Shown here: positions 36,617 through 46,495 of the stretch, in pieces
Layout: every line of letters starts with the position of its first letter
How positions within the stretch are numbered: position 1 is the first letter of the stretch
Assembly: GCA_049671745.1 (NCBI GenBank)
Contig: JBATVL010000018.1
Location: 1-64,000 of the forward strand
Length of the DNA: 64,000 nucleotides
Reading direction: 5' to 3'
DNA from: SNAP01 sp049671745
Lineage (GTDB): Bacteria > Bacteroidota > Bacteroidia > Bacteroidales > Marinifilaceae
Translations under genes and position numbers: made by a program
Notes under the pieces: model-generated
Told to the model about the DNA's origin: nothing
Database searches by the model: none
What the model saw: only the letters and a program-made list of their open reading frames with translations

Positions 36617-37348
36617 TTACCATGTATATGTTTCTATACCCTCCAATTTAGGCTTATTATCAAAATTTCCTTGACGCATATTTATATTCATCCATCCAAG
36701 AATATTATCTTTAGTTTTAATAAGGAATACTCCTCCAATAGAAAAAGCTTTATAATCACATAAAACAATCTCAAATTCTTCGTCAACAGCAAGCCTTCCA
36801 ATTGAAATTTTCAAATCCTTAGTATTAAAGATCTCAAAAGAATCCATAGACTTTGTTTTTTTACCTATATAATGAAAATCCTGTACACATTCCTTATATT
36901 TGTCTCCGTCAATAACATACTTTATCACTGTATTCATTGAAGTGTCATAAGAGGTTTTAACAAACAGACCATCTTTTCGAAGAGTAATATTTAAAGGGTC
37001 AAGCTCATTAAGGACACAAGATTCAGGACAATAATTTTCTGTAACTTGTTTACGCAAATCATTAAAATCTATTTTCTTATTAGTAACAAATATACCATTA
37101 GGATCTCCAGCAGAAAAGACACTAATAAAAGTAAGTGGATCAGCATTTTTTGAATAGTAATATTCAAATAACACTTTAGAACTCATTTCTTCTTCCTGTA
37201 TTAAAACCTTGTTTATAACTTTGATATTTAATCCTTTTTCATACTTAATATTAATATGTTTGATTGGATATACATAAGAGGTTTTCTGTGCTTTTAAGCA
37301 ACAACTAAACAAGCATAATGCAAATAGTAATAAAATAATTCTTTTCAT
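36617..37348 (-). CDS. Secreted protein of unknown function
   Basis: The 243-residue protein has signal peptide RIILLLFALCLFSCCLKAQ; the Cys-Cys is not in a normal lipobox context. It looks beta-rich and ends in a segment (GGVFLIKTKDNILGWMNINM) reminiscent of a bacterial SH3-like domain. The family is not recognised. It precedes the membrane-anchored gene by 51 bp on the same strand. Confidence 0.62.
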   Translation of the reverse strand: MKRIILLLFALCLFSCCLKAQKTSYVYPIKHINIKYEKGLNIKVINKVLIQEEEMSSKVLFEYYYSKNADPLTFISVFSAGDPNGIFVTNKKIDFNDLRKQVTENYCPESCVLNELDPLNITLRKDGLFVKTSYDTSMNTVIKYVIDGDKYKECVQDFHYIGKKTKSMDSFEIFNTKDLKISIGRLAVDEEFEIVLCDYKAFSIGGVFLIKTKDNILGWMNINMRQGNFDNKPKLEGIETYTW

Positions 37349-37549
37349 CTTTACAGCTTAAATCATTAAAAGGGTATTAACAAATAAACATATTAAACCA
37401 ACTGTAAATAAATATATCAAATATATTCTCAAACATAAGAATCAGCAAGAAACAAAATATAAAAAACCTCCGAAAGCAAGACTAAATTGCAAACAGAGAT
37501 TCATATATTAAAGTAATATAGTCAAAAAGACTATGTTCAAGTATCATTT

Positions 37550-38677
37550 TTATGGCATCTTATCAATAAACAAAGCCCAGAATAATTCATTATTTTGATG
37601 TCTTACACGTAAATTAAAACACTTCTTATATTTCAAATGTTCCAGCTTTGCAATAGCATTAAATAACTCTAAATCTTTCTCTAAACTTCTTAAGAATAGC
37701 TTCTTTCTATTTTCATTAATTTGTTTAGCTTCTGGCTTTTTTATTAATTTCTTTAAATTGAATTTATATTTATAGGCTGCAACAGAAGACATAGACATTC
37801 CATAATCTTCCCAATGGTGGAATTCTAAACAAGCTGCATAAAAAGAAGGGTCAAATTCAAGATTATTGAATGCCTTTAATAAAATAGAATTAAGCTCAGG
37901 TAATCTTTTTAAATTAAGATGCCATAAGAAATATTGAGGTGTTCTATTTCTATGACAATTCACCCTGAATGATTTATTTGTATACCAAAAAAGTACATCT
38001 ATATTTTTTCTAGATTCTATGATAGGTTCATTAACCATTTCATAAGATTCTTCAAAGGTAGGTTCTGGATTTTTAACATCAGTTCTAATAAGACCACTAG
38101 ATGATCCAAGCCCGAGTAATTTTTCTGAAGGATAACCATATTCTTTAACTAATTCAATAAATCTTTTTACTAAAGGTAAACAATGTGCGAATTCTGCTGA
38201 TCTTCTATATTTTTTCTTAACACTTTCCTCTATAACTAGAAGATCTATTTTCTCCTGTTTATTAAGATCTCTAAATTTTTTTCTCAAAGTTAAATTCAAA
38301 CTACTCAGATATTCTTTTTTATATCTAGGGTACTCTTCTTTAAACTTTTGTAGCCTTTTATCATTAGGTTTATGTTTTACAATAAAATCTAAATCGTCTA
38401 AAGAAATTCCTTTCTTAAGAAGCAGCTCTACATATTTATATAAGGTCGCAGTATTATCAGTATGTAAAGAAATACAAGTAGCAGCATATAAATCCCTAGC
38501 AAAAGGATAATCATACTTAGTAAATGCTTTATCGTAATAATACAAAGTAGAATCTAGCTGCTGATCAATAATCTTCTGTTCAGCTTGACGCAACAATTTA
38601 TAATACTCTGTTTTTTGAGCAAACAAACTCATTACTGTCAGAATAAGACAGATAAATGTTATAAGAATTTTCTTCAT
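37550..38677 (-). CDS. Secreted helical protein of unknown function
   Basis: About 375 residues from the ATG at 38677, chosen because a signal peptide follows at once (MKKILITFICLILTVMSLFA). An upstream in-frame start would add 32 residues before it. The N-terminal 150 residues are helical with a TPR-like pair (LRQAEQKIIDQQLDSTLYYY). A conserved-looking centre reads LGLGSSSGLIRTDVKNPE. No family is recognised. Confidence 0.65.
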   Translation of the reverse strand: MKKILITFICLILTVMSLFAQKTEYYKLLRQAEQKIIDQQLDSTLYYYDKAFTKYDYPFARDLYAATCISLHTDNTATLYKYVELLLKKGISLDDLDFIVKHKPNDKRLQKFKEEYPRYKKEYLSSLNLTLRKKFRDLNKQEKIDLLVIEESVKKKYRRSAEFAHCLPLVKRFIELVKEYGYPSEKLLGLGSSSGLIRTDVKNPEPTFEESYEMVNEPIIESRKNIDVLFWYTNKSFRVNCHRNRTPQYFLWHLNLKRLPELNSILLKAFNNLEFDPSFYAACLEFHHWEDYGMSMSSVAAYKYKFNLKKLIKKPEAKQINENRKKLFLRSLEKDLELFNAIAKLEHLKYKKCFNLRVRHQNNELFWALFIDKMP

Positions 38678-38937
38678 TTTATATTTTATTAGAATTAATT
38701 TATAACATTCATAAGTCAAACTAAATGTTAAAAAGTGTTCAAATGTATAATTAATTCCAATAAAACAATACACATATCGTATATTATTGTTTAAACTACA
38801 AACAACTACATATTCAATCTATTTAAAATCAAATAAATAACTCACACATGTTTTTAAACATAAGAATTACAAAACACATCAAATGTAAAGTATAACTATC
38901 TATACTAAATAGTATTCATCAATGAGATTAATATACT

Positions 38938-40449
38938 TTAAAGCAATTTATTCAATATATCACGAATCTCCTTAGTAGCAGGACGAGCAGCATTTTTATA
39001 AAGAATCTCACCGTTTTTACCATAGATTAAAAATCTAGGAATAAGTCTTACCTTTAAATCATCAATAAGTTTAGACGATTTAGAATTCTCTATAAAATAA
39101 GAATCACTATAACCCTTTAAATCAAGTTGTTCTATAGCTTTCTTCCATAATCTAAGTTTATCTTTAAAGGCCAAATAAACAAAAACAACATCTTTTCCCT
39201 TAAACTCCTCTCTTAATTTATGAGATGCAGGCATGCATCTTCTGCAAGGGGCACACCAACTAGCCCAAAAATCCACATACACCAACTTACCTTTATTCTT
39301 TTCCAGAACTTCCTTAAATGTAGTTTTAGTCCCTGCTTCAGTTAAAAGATTCAAATCACTAGAAACCTCATCACCAAGTTTATACTCTTTTACAAGATGA
39401 TTTATCAAACATGTATCTTTGCCAAATTTAGATTTAAATATCTCAAAATACTCCTTAATCTTTTTATTTGAACTCGACTCAAGAATATTCTTAAAACATT
39501 TATAAGATAGAAACTTACGAGTACCATCACTTAAAAAAGCATTCTCTTGTATAAGCTTATATATCTTTATAGGATCACGATTCCAACCATTAGAATGCTT
39601 AACACTCTTCACCTTAGAATATATCTCATCACCAGCTATAACGAATATAATATACCTATAGAACTCATACTTTAATAAAGTATCATTCTGTTCTAAATCT
39701 TTAAAAACAATAGAATTATTCTCTTTCATCTGGAATTCAAGTCTCTTGTATTTAATTCTTTGCTTATAGAAAAATGCAATATCTTTAGATATATTCTCAT
39801 TAAGAATAAGAGAATCTAACAACTGTTCTTCCTTCTTTAATTGAGATACAATAAGAGGATGATATTTTATATGATGCAATGAGTCAAGCATATCTACTTG
39901 CTCTCTCACTGGCATTAAAGATTTAACATTTATCTGTTTATGATCAGAGCGAAGAAAACAAGGAAGATAATATTTTATATAAGCTGAATAATCATTTTCG
40001 TACACATTCTTTCTAACAAACTCTTCATAAGCATAATCATACTTCTTCGATTTTCTTGAACTACTAACAACAGGCATCTTTCCTTTATAAGAAAAATAAA
40101 GAGTGTCATTAGGTCTAGCTAAAAAGCTAAAATCATCTAAACCTCTATATCTATGCTCTATCTCTAATAAGGCATCTACATCCTTTATTACTATAGTATC
40201 TTTATTCTTAGAATAGTCATTATGAAGAGACACCGAAATCATAGAATTAAGATTATATCTTAATGCACTTCCTCTTCCTATAGAACTATAGTCACCATCA
40301 TTTCCGTAGTAAAATCTATAATTTACAGGTACACTATCAAGAATTAAAACTACATCCCCTTTTTCAGGAACATTTACCACTTTATTTGCTTTATGTGTAC
40401 AACTACATAAAACTGTAAAGATTATTATTGCGAAAATTATTCTTTTCAT
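38938..40449 (-). CDS. TlpA-like thiol-disulfide oxidoreductase lipoprotein
   Basis: The 503-residue protein has a lipoprotein signal (AIIIFTVLCSCTH), a long N-terminal helical domain of about 350 residues, and a C-terminal thioredoxin domain with the redox motif WASWCAPCRRCMPA (about 395-405) and the cis-proline segment VRLIPRFLIYGKNG. This architecture is common in Bacteroidota envelope proteins that reduce or form disulfides. It is the first gene after the decayed fragment that borders the defence region. Confidence 0.85.
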   Translation of the reverse strand: MKRIIFAIIIFTVLCSCTHKANKVVNVPEKGDVVLILDSVPVNYRFYYGNDGDYSSIGRGSALRYNLNSMISVSLHNDYSKNKDTIVIKDVDALLEIEHRYRGLDDFSFLARPNDTLYFSYKGKMPVVSSSRKSKKYDYAYEEFVRKNVYENDYSAYIKYYLPCFLRSDHKQINVKSLMPVREQVDMLDSLHHIKYHPLIVSQLKKEEQLLDSLILNENISKDIAFFYKQRIKYKRLEFQMKENNSIVFKDLEQNDTLLKYEFYRYIIFVIAGDEIYSKVKSVKHSNGWNRDPIKIYKLIQENAFLSDGTRKFLSYKCFKNILESSSNKKIKEYFEIFKSKFGKDTCLINHLVKEYKLGDEVSSDLNLLTEAGTKTTFKEVLEKNKGKLVYVDFWASWCAPCRRCMPASHKLREEFKGKDVVFVYLAFKDKLRLWKKAIEQLDLKGYSDSYFIENSKSSKLIDDLKVRLIPRFLIYGKNGEILYKNAARPATKEIRDILNKLL

Positions 40450-40569
40450 ATACTACTCTATTTAAAACTAAAAGCTGACTTGCAGATATTCGTTAATTGT
40501 GCAAACATATACATAAGATTCAACATTAACAATTATTAACATTATTTCATTTGCATAAATCATGTTTAA

Positions 40570-40935
40570 ACTATAAATATCATTGGATTTATAAAATATG
40601 AAAAAGCAGAAATACCTAATGAATTATTAAGCAAGACTCTAACATTTGAAGTTGTAAACAAGAAATACTTCTTACGTTTATCTCCAAATATAGATGTTAG
40701 CAATAAATACAATGAAGATTTACATATAAATGGCAATATAGTTCAAACCTATACTACTGGCTCAAAAGGTTATGCCATATCTCAAAGAATCGATTCAACA
40801 GGACGAATATGGTGGTTTGTGATAATGTTAAACAATCTAAATTTAAAAGACAATTCCACTGTAGGTGATAATAATACTATTCATCACTACTCTATTGGAT
40901 GGATGAGCAGCAAATACTTAATACAACACTTATGA
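40570..40935 (+). pseudogene. 5'-deleted gene end, SH3-like C-terminus
   Basis: An open frame of 121 codons runs to a TGA at 40933-40935 with no start codon; it is preceded by an in-frame TAA at 40567. The translation looks like real protein (LTFEVVNKKYFLRLSPNIDV ... GRIWWFVIML ... YSIGWMSSKYLIQHL), with a C-terminal pattern resembling bacterial SH3 domains. No promoter or start precedes it, because the upstream DNA is the control region of the opposite-strand thioredoxin gene. It looks like the tail of a gene cut by deletion or by insertion of the adjacent island. Its stop overlaps the DUF262 stop. Confidence 0.6.
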
Positions 40936-42444
40936 TATATCCTGATAACTAATACCTAGACTTTCAACAAATTCTCTTTCTTTTATTTCAATTTGTTTTA
41001 ATCTATCATTAAAATCAATATAATCATATTCTTTATTCTTAGAACATTCCGATACATTATTTGAATTTTTAGACCATCTAATTTCTGGCACAAAGCTAGC
41101 ATGAGTTCTTATTGATTTTGACAAATAAGTAATCTTATAAGAATCAACATCATCCAAATTAACAGTTCTACAATCATAAGAATCATTCAAAAGGAATAAC
41201 TGAAAGGCTTTAGATCTAACACTTCCACTAGATACCGTTATAGGTAAATCTGCAGTAATAAAACTCTGTGACTTATTGTGATAATATACAGGATCAATGT
41301 TTTCATCGCGAACAAACATATCAAACTGTTTATATGCCTCACGAATTTTACTTAAAGAATAAATAGTAAAATAATTGGAATAGCTAGTAATCCAGAACCA
41401 TCTTTTTAATTCATCAATCTGCTTGCTAGATGGAGATTTTACATTATAAAAGAAATAAGATAAAAATATTAATTGACCATTATATGGAAGCAACTTTTTG
41501 TTGATTACTAATAATTCCTCAAAAAGAAACTTAATAGCAACTTTAATACTTTCTACTGTTTTTAAAGTTGTTGGTATGAAATCAGAACGTTCTGCTAACT
41601 CCTCTATCTTTTGATCAAAATATGCTTTACCAAATGAATTCTGAATACATTGCACCAAGATTGATCTCTTTAAAGAACTAAAATTATAAACATCCAATTC
41701 ATTCAATAAATCAGTAAATATATCACCTAAATTAAAATTCTCTTTCTCATTAGAAGTTAAAGCAGACAACATCCAATCTGGAGATATATCTATGCCCTTA
41801 GAATTAACTCTTGAGAAAATATCTACAGCATCAGCAATGCCACCTCCATGAATTTCTATTGAAGGCACTTGATAATCAATAATTGTAGAAGACAGTTCTC
41901 TAGCACGTTCTATATAAAGATTTATATTCTCATCATTTTTCAGATTAGTTCTTAATTGATCTATAAAATCAAGGAATTCATAAGTATCAATAAGTTTATA
42001 TACAGGAATACATTTATAATCACAATCATTTTGTCTATTCATTAAGAACGCTTCATCTTCCAAATTATATACCATATTAAATTTCTTTAATCTAGCACTT
42101 TCATCACAAGATAAGTCAGTCTTATATGGATTCGTTAAACATCCAAAAAGAGTAGACATTCGTTGAAAACCATCAAGAATATAATAAAAATCAGAATTAT
42201 TAAAACTATCAATAGAATAAGGCCCAATATCAAACTTATTTGAATAAGTCTCTTTAGGTCGCCACAATAAGATTGAACCAATAGGATATTCCTTACTTAT
42301 ACTATCAAATAAATCTATTTTAGCCTTATCATCCCAAACAAAATCTCTCTGAAAAGTTGGAATTTTAAACTTACCATCTTCAATAAGTGTCAATAAATTA
42401 AGTAAACGATCTACTTGTGGTTTAACCTGTATCTGTTTATGCAT
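40930..42444 (-). CDS. DUF262 (GmrSD N-terminal-like) protein
   Basis: The 504-residue protein has an N-terminal DUF262 domain: RLLNLLTLIEDGKFKIPTFQ, then RDFVWDDKAKIDLF, and YYILDGFQRMSTLFGC, where DGFQR replaces the usual DGQQR. DUF262 domains are ParB-like NTPase/nuclease modules found in the modified-DNA restriction enzyme GmrSD and in other phage-defence proteins. The C-terminal DUF1524 HNH nuclease of GmrSD is not visible here. It is the last of three genes separated by single bases, after a TOPRIM-like protein and an ABC-type ATPase, so it probably works with them. Confidence 0.82.
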   Translation of the reverse strand: MHKQIQVKPQVDRLLNLLTLIEDGKFKIPTFQRDFVWDDKAKIDLFDSISKEYPIGSILLWRPKETYSNKFDIGPYSIDSFNNSDFYYILDGFQRMSTLFGCLTNPYKTDLSCDESARLKKFNMVYNLEDEAFLMNRQNDCDYKCIPVYKLIDTYEFLDFIDQLRTNLKNDENINLYIERARELSSTIIDYQVPSIEIHGGGIADAVDIFSRVNSKGIDISPDWMLSALTSNEKENFNLGDIFTDLLNELDVYNFSSLKRSILVQCIQNSFGKAYFDQKIEELAERSDFIPTTLKTVESIKVAIKFLFEELLVINKKLLPYNGQLIFLSYFFYNVKSPSSKQIDELKRWFWITSYSNYFTIYSLSKIREAYKQFDMFVRDENIDPVYYHNKSQSFITADLPITVSSGSVRSKAFQLFLLNDSYDCRTVNLDDVDSYKITYLSKSIRTHASFVPEIRWSKNSNNVSECSKNKEYDYIDFNDRLKQIEIKEREFVESLGISYQDIS

Positions 42445-42445
42445 A

Positions 42446-43423
42446 CTACAATAGTTCTGTTATGTGACTTAAGATATCCTCTAATTCCTTAGGGTTAGAT
42501 TGATATTTTGTTCTTTCTTGAAATTGCACTTTTGTTACGACTTTGAACAATTTAGGAAAATCTGCTTTAAATTTCTTATAATTAAGACCATTTCTTAAAA
42601 CTTTATAATCATCATCTGAAAGATCTGCATATAAATTAGAAACAGGTTCCGATAAAGATTTTCTGTTCTTCTTATTAAAACCTTTTTCTATATCAAAAAA
42701 ATCCTTCTGTTCAGAACTAAGCGACTTATATACTCTAATATAATCATTATTGCCTTCAATCTCAGAGAGAACATCCTCATGCATATAATTTTCCATCTCA
42801 CGTTTCTCAAGAACATGATAATCTACATTATTATCTCTCAAATAAGAAATCAAATCATGTCTTTCTCCATTCTTATCTAATAGAAACTTCTTATCACTAT
42901 CAACAAGTACAAAACATCTTAAATAAACATGATTAGCTTTGGGTAAACTATTAAAAGCATTCTTCTCCTCTTCTATAAAATTCTTTATATTTCCACAACC
43001 ACCAGCATTACCATATTTAAACCAACCATTCTTTTTATGCGAAGAGATAAGTTCAGCCTCAAGCTTAAACTCCTTCAATAAACTGTTTATAAAAAACCCA
43101 TCATTAAGACTATTTTCTAATATAAGAATCAAAGGCTGATTGAAAAAACGCTTGGCTTCTAGAATATCAAAATCTACTTCAGATGTTTCATTAGCAACAA
43201 AATAATTCGGTTTATAGCTCTCCTGAACAAACCTATTAAAATATTCCTCTATCAACGATTTATCAATTGGCAAAAGACTTTTATACAAGTCAGTATCTTT
43301 TATCTTAGTAATATCACAAAAGAAAAGATATCTTCCTCTATCTATAAAAATCGCTAGTAATTGATTTACATCCTGTAGATTTTTTATATCCTCAAATAGA
43401 TCCGATTTAATCTCAATAGTCAT
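42446..43423 (-). CDS. TOPRIM-like protein of an ATPase-TOPRIM-DUF262 operon
   Basis: The 325-residue protein has spaced acidic motifs that fit a TOPRIM fold: LILILENSLNDGFFINSLL (glutamate), LRCFVLVDSDKKF (Asp-x-Asp) and HVLEKREMENYM (glutamate), as in OLD-type nucleases and in effectors paired with ABC-type ATPases such as the PARIS proteins. The N-terminal 100 residues are unassigned. One base separates it from the ATPase gene and one from the DUF262 gene. A nuclease effector role is inference; the family is not recognised with certainty. Confidence 0.65.
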   Translation of the reverse strand: MTIEIKSDLFEDIKNLQDVNQLLAIFIDRGRYLFFCDITKIKDTDLYKSLLPIDKSLIEEYFNRFVQESYKPNYFVANETSEVDFDILEAKRFFNQPLILILENSLNDGFFINSLLKEFKLEAELISSHKKNGWFKYGNAGGCGNIKNFIEEEKNAFNSLPKANHVYLRCFVLVDSDKKFLLDKNGERHDLISYLRDNNVDYHVLEKREMENYMHEDVLSEIEGNNDYIRVYKSLSSEQKDFFDIEKGFNKKNRKSLSEPVSNLYADLSDDDYKVLRNGLNYKKFKADFPKLFKVVTKVQFQERTKYQSNPKELEDILSHITELL

Positions 43424-43424
43424 A

Positions 43425-44600
43425 TCAGATATTCTTTAATTGAGCATTCCTAATAGCCATTGTTTCATCTAAAGTCTCACTAAAAACATTCTTTGGCCAA
43501 TAGGACACATTTCCAAGTTCATCAACATCTATTTTCTTTAAAGAACTAGTATTATTCACTCTATCATATTCTACTGAATAAATAGCTAAATCATCTCTTT
43601 CAAGTCTTTTTTCAGCAATCATTCTTCTTAGTCTAAGAACAAAATTCTGAGAATGAGTCTCTATTAAAAACTTATTATTTGTAGTGACTCCAGACAAAGC
43701 AAATAATTCTGCAAGATTACCATGAGCAGCTGGATGCAGATGTAATTCTGGTTGTTCTAAAATAGTAAGAGTCTCCAAATCATTTTCCATAAAAGCACTT
43801 ACTACTAGCGGCAACACTTGACTCATTCCCTCTCCCACATCTTTCAAATTAATGCTAAAATCAGGATTAGTTCTCACAAGTTCTATTTTATAGTCAGGCT
43901 TAGATTTAGAATTAATTTGTATTCCCCAACCATCAAAATTATCTTCATACCACTTACTAACTTTCTTTAAAAGCTTACTACCCTTATATAGAAAATCACT
44001 AATCAATATTTGATAAGTATACTCTCCAATAATTCCTAATTTAGAAGATTTAGAGCTTCTTGTATTCGTATAATTTCTTTTAGGAATCTCTCTAAATGGA
44101 CCTATGTAATTTGTAGTTAAACTAAAAAGATGTGAAATACTTTTTCCTCTTTCTGAAAGAATATTAAATCCATTAAACTCTATATCATCAAGACTCTCTT
44201 CTTTAGTATTAAAATAAGAATTATCTATATCCTTATAAAAATACTCTAATTCATTATTAAAATTCCATCTTCTTATTTTAGGTAAGTCAGAATCCTTACT
44301 TCCAGAAGTAAGTTCTACACTTAAGCTATTATTGTTCTCTTCTATAGATATTTCAAGACTACCTATATTTCTACCATAAACTAAATCACGAAACTCGGCA
44401 CCAAGCTCTATTCCATCATTAACTATTGATATAGGATCAATAAAATCACCACTCAAAGAACCTTCTATAAGTGTAGGCAATTTCACAACAGCACTCTTAC
44501 CTGAACTATTCTTGCCAATTACTACGGTAATAGCCTTTAGTTCAAGTTCCTGTTGCTCTTTAAAAGATTTATAATTTTTGAAAGATATCTTATTTATCAT
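43425..44600 (-). CDS. AAA/ABC-type ATPase, DUF3696-like (OLD/RecF class)
   Basis: 391 residues from the ATG at 44600; earlier in-frame starts fall inside the proposed promoter. The P-loop GKNSSGKS is at 29-36 in ISFKNYKSFKE...VVIGKNSSGKSAV, with a signature-like VGEGMSQVLPLV, Walker B TLTILEQPELHLHP and the H-loop FLIETHSQNFVLRLRRM. The C-terminus (NVSYWPKNVFSETLDE) resembles DUF3696. Such ATPases act with nuclease partners in phage defence. It leads the three-gene operon. Confidence 0.85.
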   Translation of the reverse strand: MINKISFKNYKSFKEQQELELKAITVVIGKNSSGKSAVVKLPTLIEGSLSGDFIDPISIVNDGIELGAEFRDLVYGRNIGSLEISIEENNNSLSVELTSGSKDSDLPKIRRWNFNNELEYFYKDIDNSYFNTKEESLDDIEFNGFNILSERGKSISHLFSLTTNYIGPFREIPKRNYTNTRSSKSSKLGIIGEYTYQILISDFLYKGSKLLKKVSKWYEDNFDGWGIQINSKSKPDYKIELVRTNPDFSINLKDVGEGMSQVLPLVVSAFMENDLETLTILEQPELHLHPAAHGNLAELFALSGVTTNNKFLIETHSQNFVLRLRRMIAEKRLERDDLAIYSVEYDRVNNTSSLKKIDVDELGNVSYWPKNVFSETLDETMAIRNAQLKNI

Positions 44601-44633
44601 CCTTTGCTCTTTAATCTCTATTCTTATTACTAT

Positions 44634-44665
44634 CAAAGATAGATAATATTTGAAAGCAATTCAAT
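44634..44665 (-). promoter_or_regulatory. Candidate promoter of the ATPase-TOPRIM-DUF262 operon
   Basis: On the minus strand ATTG (44665-44662), 20 bp, then TATCTTTG (44641-44634): one mismatch from the Bacteroidota promoter pattern. The ATG follows about 34 bp later, which supports the start at 44600. Confidence 0.5.
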
Positions 44666-44703
44666 ATATGTTTCCTTCTTTATTAAACTTCCTTGTAATA
44701 TCA

Positions 44704-45681
44704 CTACTCTTTTAAAAAGATACTACCAAGATTAGGAGTAGCACCTAATTTACCTATTCTATATGAATTTATAAGAGATGCACCTTTTCTAAAAACAGAA
44801 GAATCAAAATCATCAAGAGAATAAAGTTCAGTTGCACCATCTTTCTGTTTCTGAGTAAACCAGACAGCATCATTTCTAAGAATATCCTTCTCCTCAAGCA
44901 AAGAAAGATTATGAGTAGTTATTATCAATTGCGATGACGATGAATTAGCAAGATGCATTAGAATAAAATGCATCATTAAATCAGAATGCAAAGAAGATTC
45001 TATTTCATCTATACATGAAACTTTATTGCCCTGAATAAGAGTAACAAGTATACCACTCAATTCATAAAAGCGTTTTGTACCAAGCGATTCCAGATGTTTA
45101 GGAAGCTTGTATATTTTACTAGAATCATTATTTATAACTGTATGATGGAGTATAATATCTTTCTTTCTTTCATCAATTTCTATGCTGCTAATCTGAACAT
45201 CAGCCTTATTCATAATCTCTACAACCTTATCTCTAAAGGCCACATCATCACTAATCTTATTACTTGTCCATGCAAACAAACTATCATTTGGATTAATAAG
45301 AGCCATAAGATTTTGGCTAAACCAATCTTGAACGATACTTAATTCTGAAATATCAACATTAGATTTCAGAAAAGCACCAAGCACAGTATTATTACTAATA
45401 GTGTTACCATTAAGAATAGTAAGACTTGCTTTTGGAACTTTAATAGTACTACCAAAAGAAATAATAGAAAGACTATTTTCTGTATTTGTTTCTCTACTAA
45501 AGAATTTAGATATACGTCCATTAGGAAAATAAGACAATTCCTCCTTTAAGATGAAATGCTGATTAAATTCAACATTATAAACATACTTAATTGAATTTGT
45601 CACAAAAGAAATCTTTAACAAAGAAGATTCTTTAGGAGTATTCTCGTCGAATAGAAAAGGCTCAAAATCTAAAAGATCTGT
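44704..45681 (-). pseudogene. 5'-truncated AAA15/AAA21-type ATPase
   Basis: The open frame encodes the middle and end of an AAA ATPase (NGRISKFFSRETNTE; Walker B CIDEIESSLHSDLMMHFI; H-loop LIITTHNLSLLEEKDILRND) but has no P-loop. The family's N-terminal 60 residues are absent. In-frame codons (TDLLDFEPFLFDENTPKESS) continue past any start codon up to a TAG at 45682-45684, and further in-frame stops lie upstream, so the gene has lost its beginning. A TTG at 45621 could start a 305-residue product without ATP binding. The DNA from 45685 to 45823 has no usable frame. Confidence 0.7.
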
Positions 45682-45823
45682 CTAGTTTTAACAAACTCTT
45701 TGAAGGATTACTGTTAGTAAAAAGAAGTCGGTTTATCTACTCCATTAATTCCCCAAGGCTGTTGAATAAATTCATATCAGGATTACAAAATCATCTAAAT
45801 CTTTTTTAAGATTAGATAAAATG

Positions 45824-46495
45824 TTATTTTTTTGTTTTTTTAGGAAGTTTCAAATATTTACAATCAGTATTTATATTAAATAAATCAACAAATTCAGAAT
45901 GAGAAAGATCTTCATCTAATCCTATTTTAAAAGTAGCATTGCTTGTATAACAAATATCATAATGACTTAAGGGATGCTTATGTACAGCTTTCTTTAAAAC
46001 TGCTTCGTTATAACTCTTTAAATCTTTATCATATCTAACATAACCATCTTCAAGCAAAAGAAGTTCTCTTAAAGAAGCCCAAAAATTCACATCATAATTA
46101 ACTTCTAAATCTTCAATTGGATCCGCAAAATCTAAACTAGACTGACTCATAAAGGAATCAGATTTAATAATTGATATTACATTTGAAATAAATTGCGAAT
46201 CAACGTCAATATCATTTATATAATAAAACTGTAAACCATTATAACTTTCTTTCACTAAGAATGGAAAAACGATTGAATAATACTTATCTTTTTTAAAGAA
46301 AAATAATCTACTCATTTTATCTACTTGTAGTATTATTTTCCCTACAATATTCTTTTCTTCAACATCTATCTTATTCAACATATACCTACATGTTTCCATA
46401 AGAATTCCTAGAATTTTAACTTTAGTTTTTACTCTTTCTTTTGGGAAAAAAATTTCTAATCTGTTTTTGCTTAAATAAAATTCATATGTTTTCAT
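45824..46495 (-). CDS. Unrecognised partner of the superfamily 1 helicase
   Basis: 223 residues from the ATG at 46495, whose A is shared with the helicase stop (TAATG), so translation is coupled. The family is not recognised. The protein is soluble, begins MKTYEFYLSKNRLEIFFPK, and has a conserved-looking acidic centre (LDFADPIEDLEVNYDVNFWA) and a short lysine tail. The coupling suggests that it forms a complex with the helicase. It could be a specificity or regulatory subunit (inference). Confidence 0.65.
   Translation of the reverse strand: MKTYEFYLSKNRLEIFFPKERVKTKVKILGILMETCRYMLNKIDVEEKNIVGKIILQVDKMSRLFFFKKDKYYSIVFPFLVKESYNGLQFYYINDIDVDSQFISNVISIIKSDSFMSQSSLDFADPIEDLEVNYDVNFWASLRELLLLEDGYVRYDKDLKSYNEAVLKKAVHKHPLSHYDICYTSNATFKIGLDEDLSHSEFVDLFNINTDCKYLKLPKKTKK

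Noticed and set aside
37520..37545. Terminator upstream of the 37550 gene stop
   Set aside because: ATAGTC/GACTAT gives only a 6-bp AT-rich stem without a good T run.
42446..43423. Firm assignment of the middle island gene to DUF4435 (PARIS AriB)
   Set aside because: The acidic motifs fit a TOPRIM fold, but I cannot confirm the family from the sequence alone, so only a TOPRIM-like call is given.
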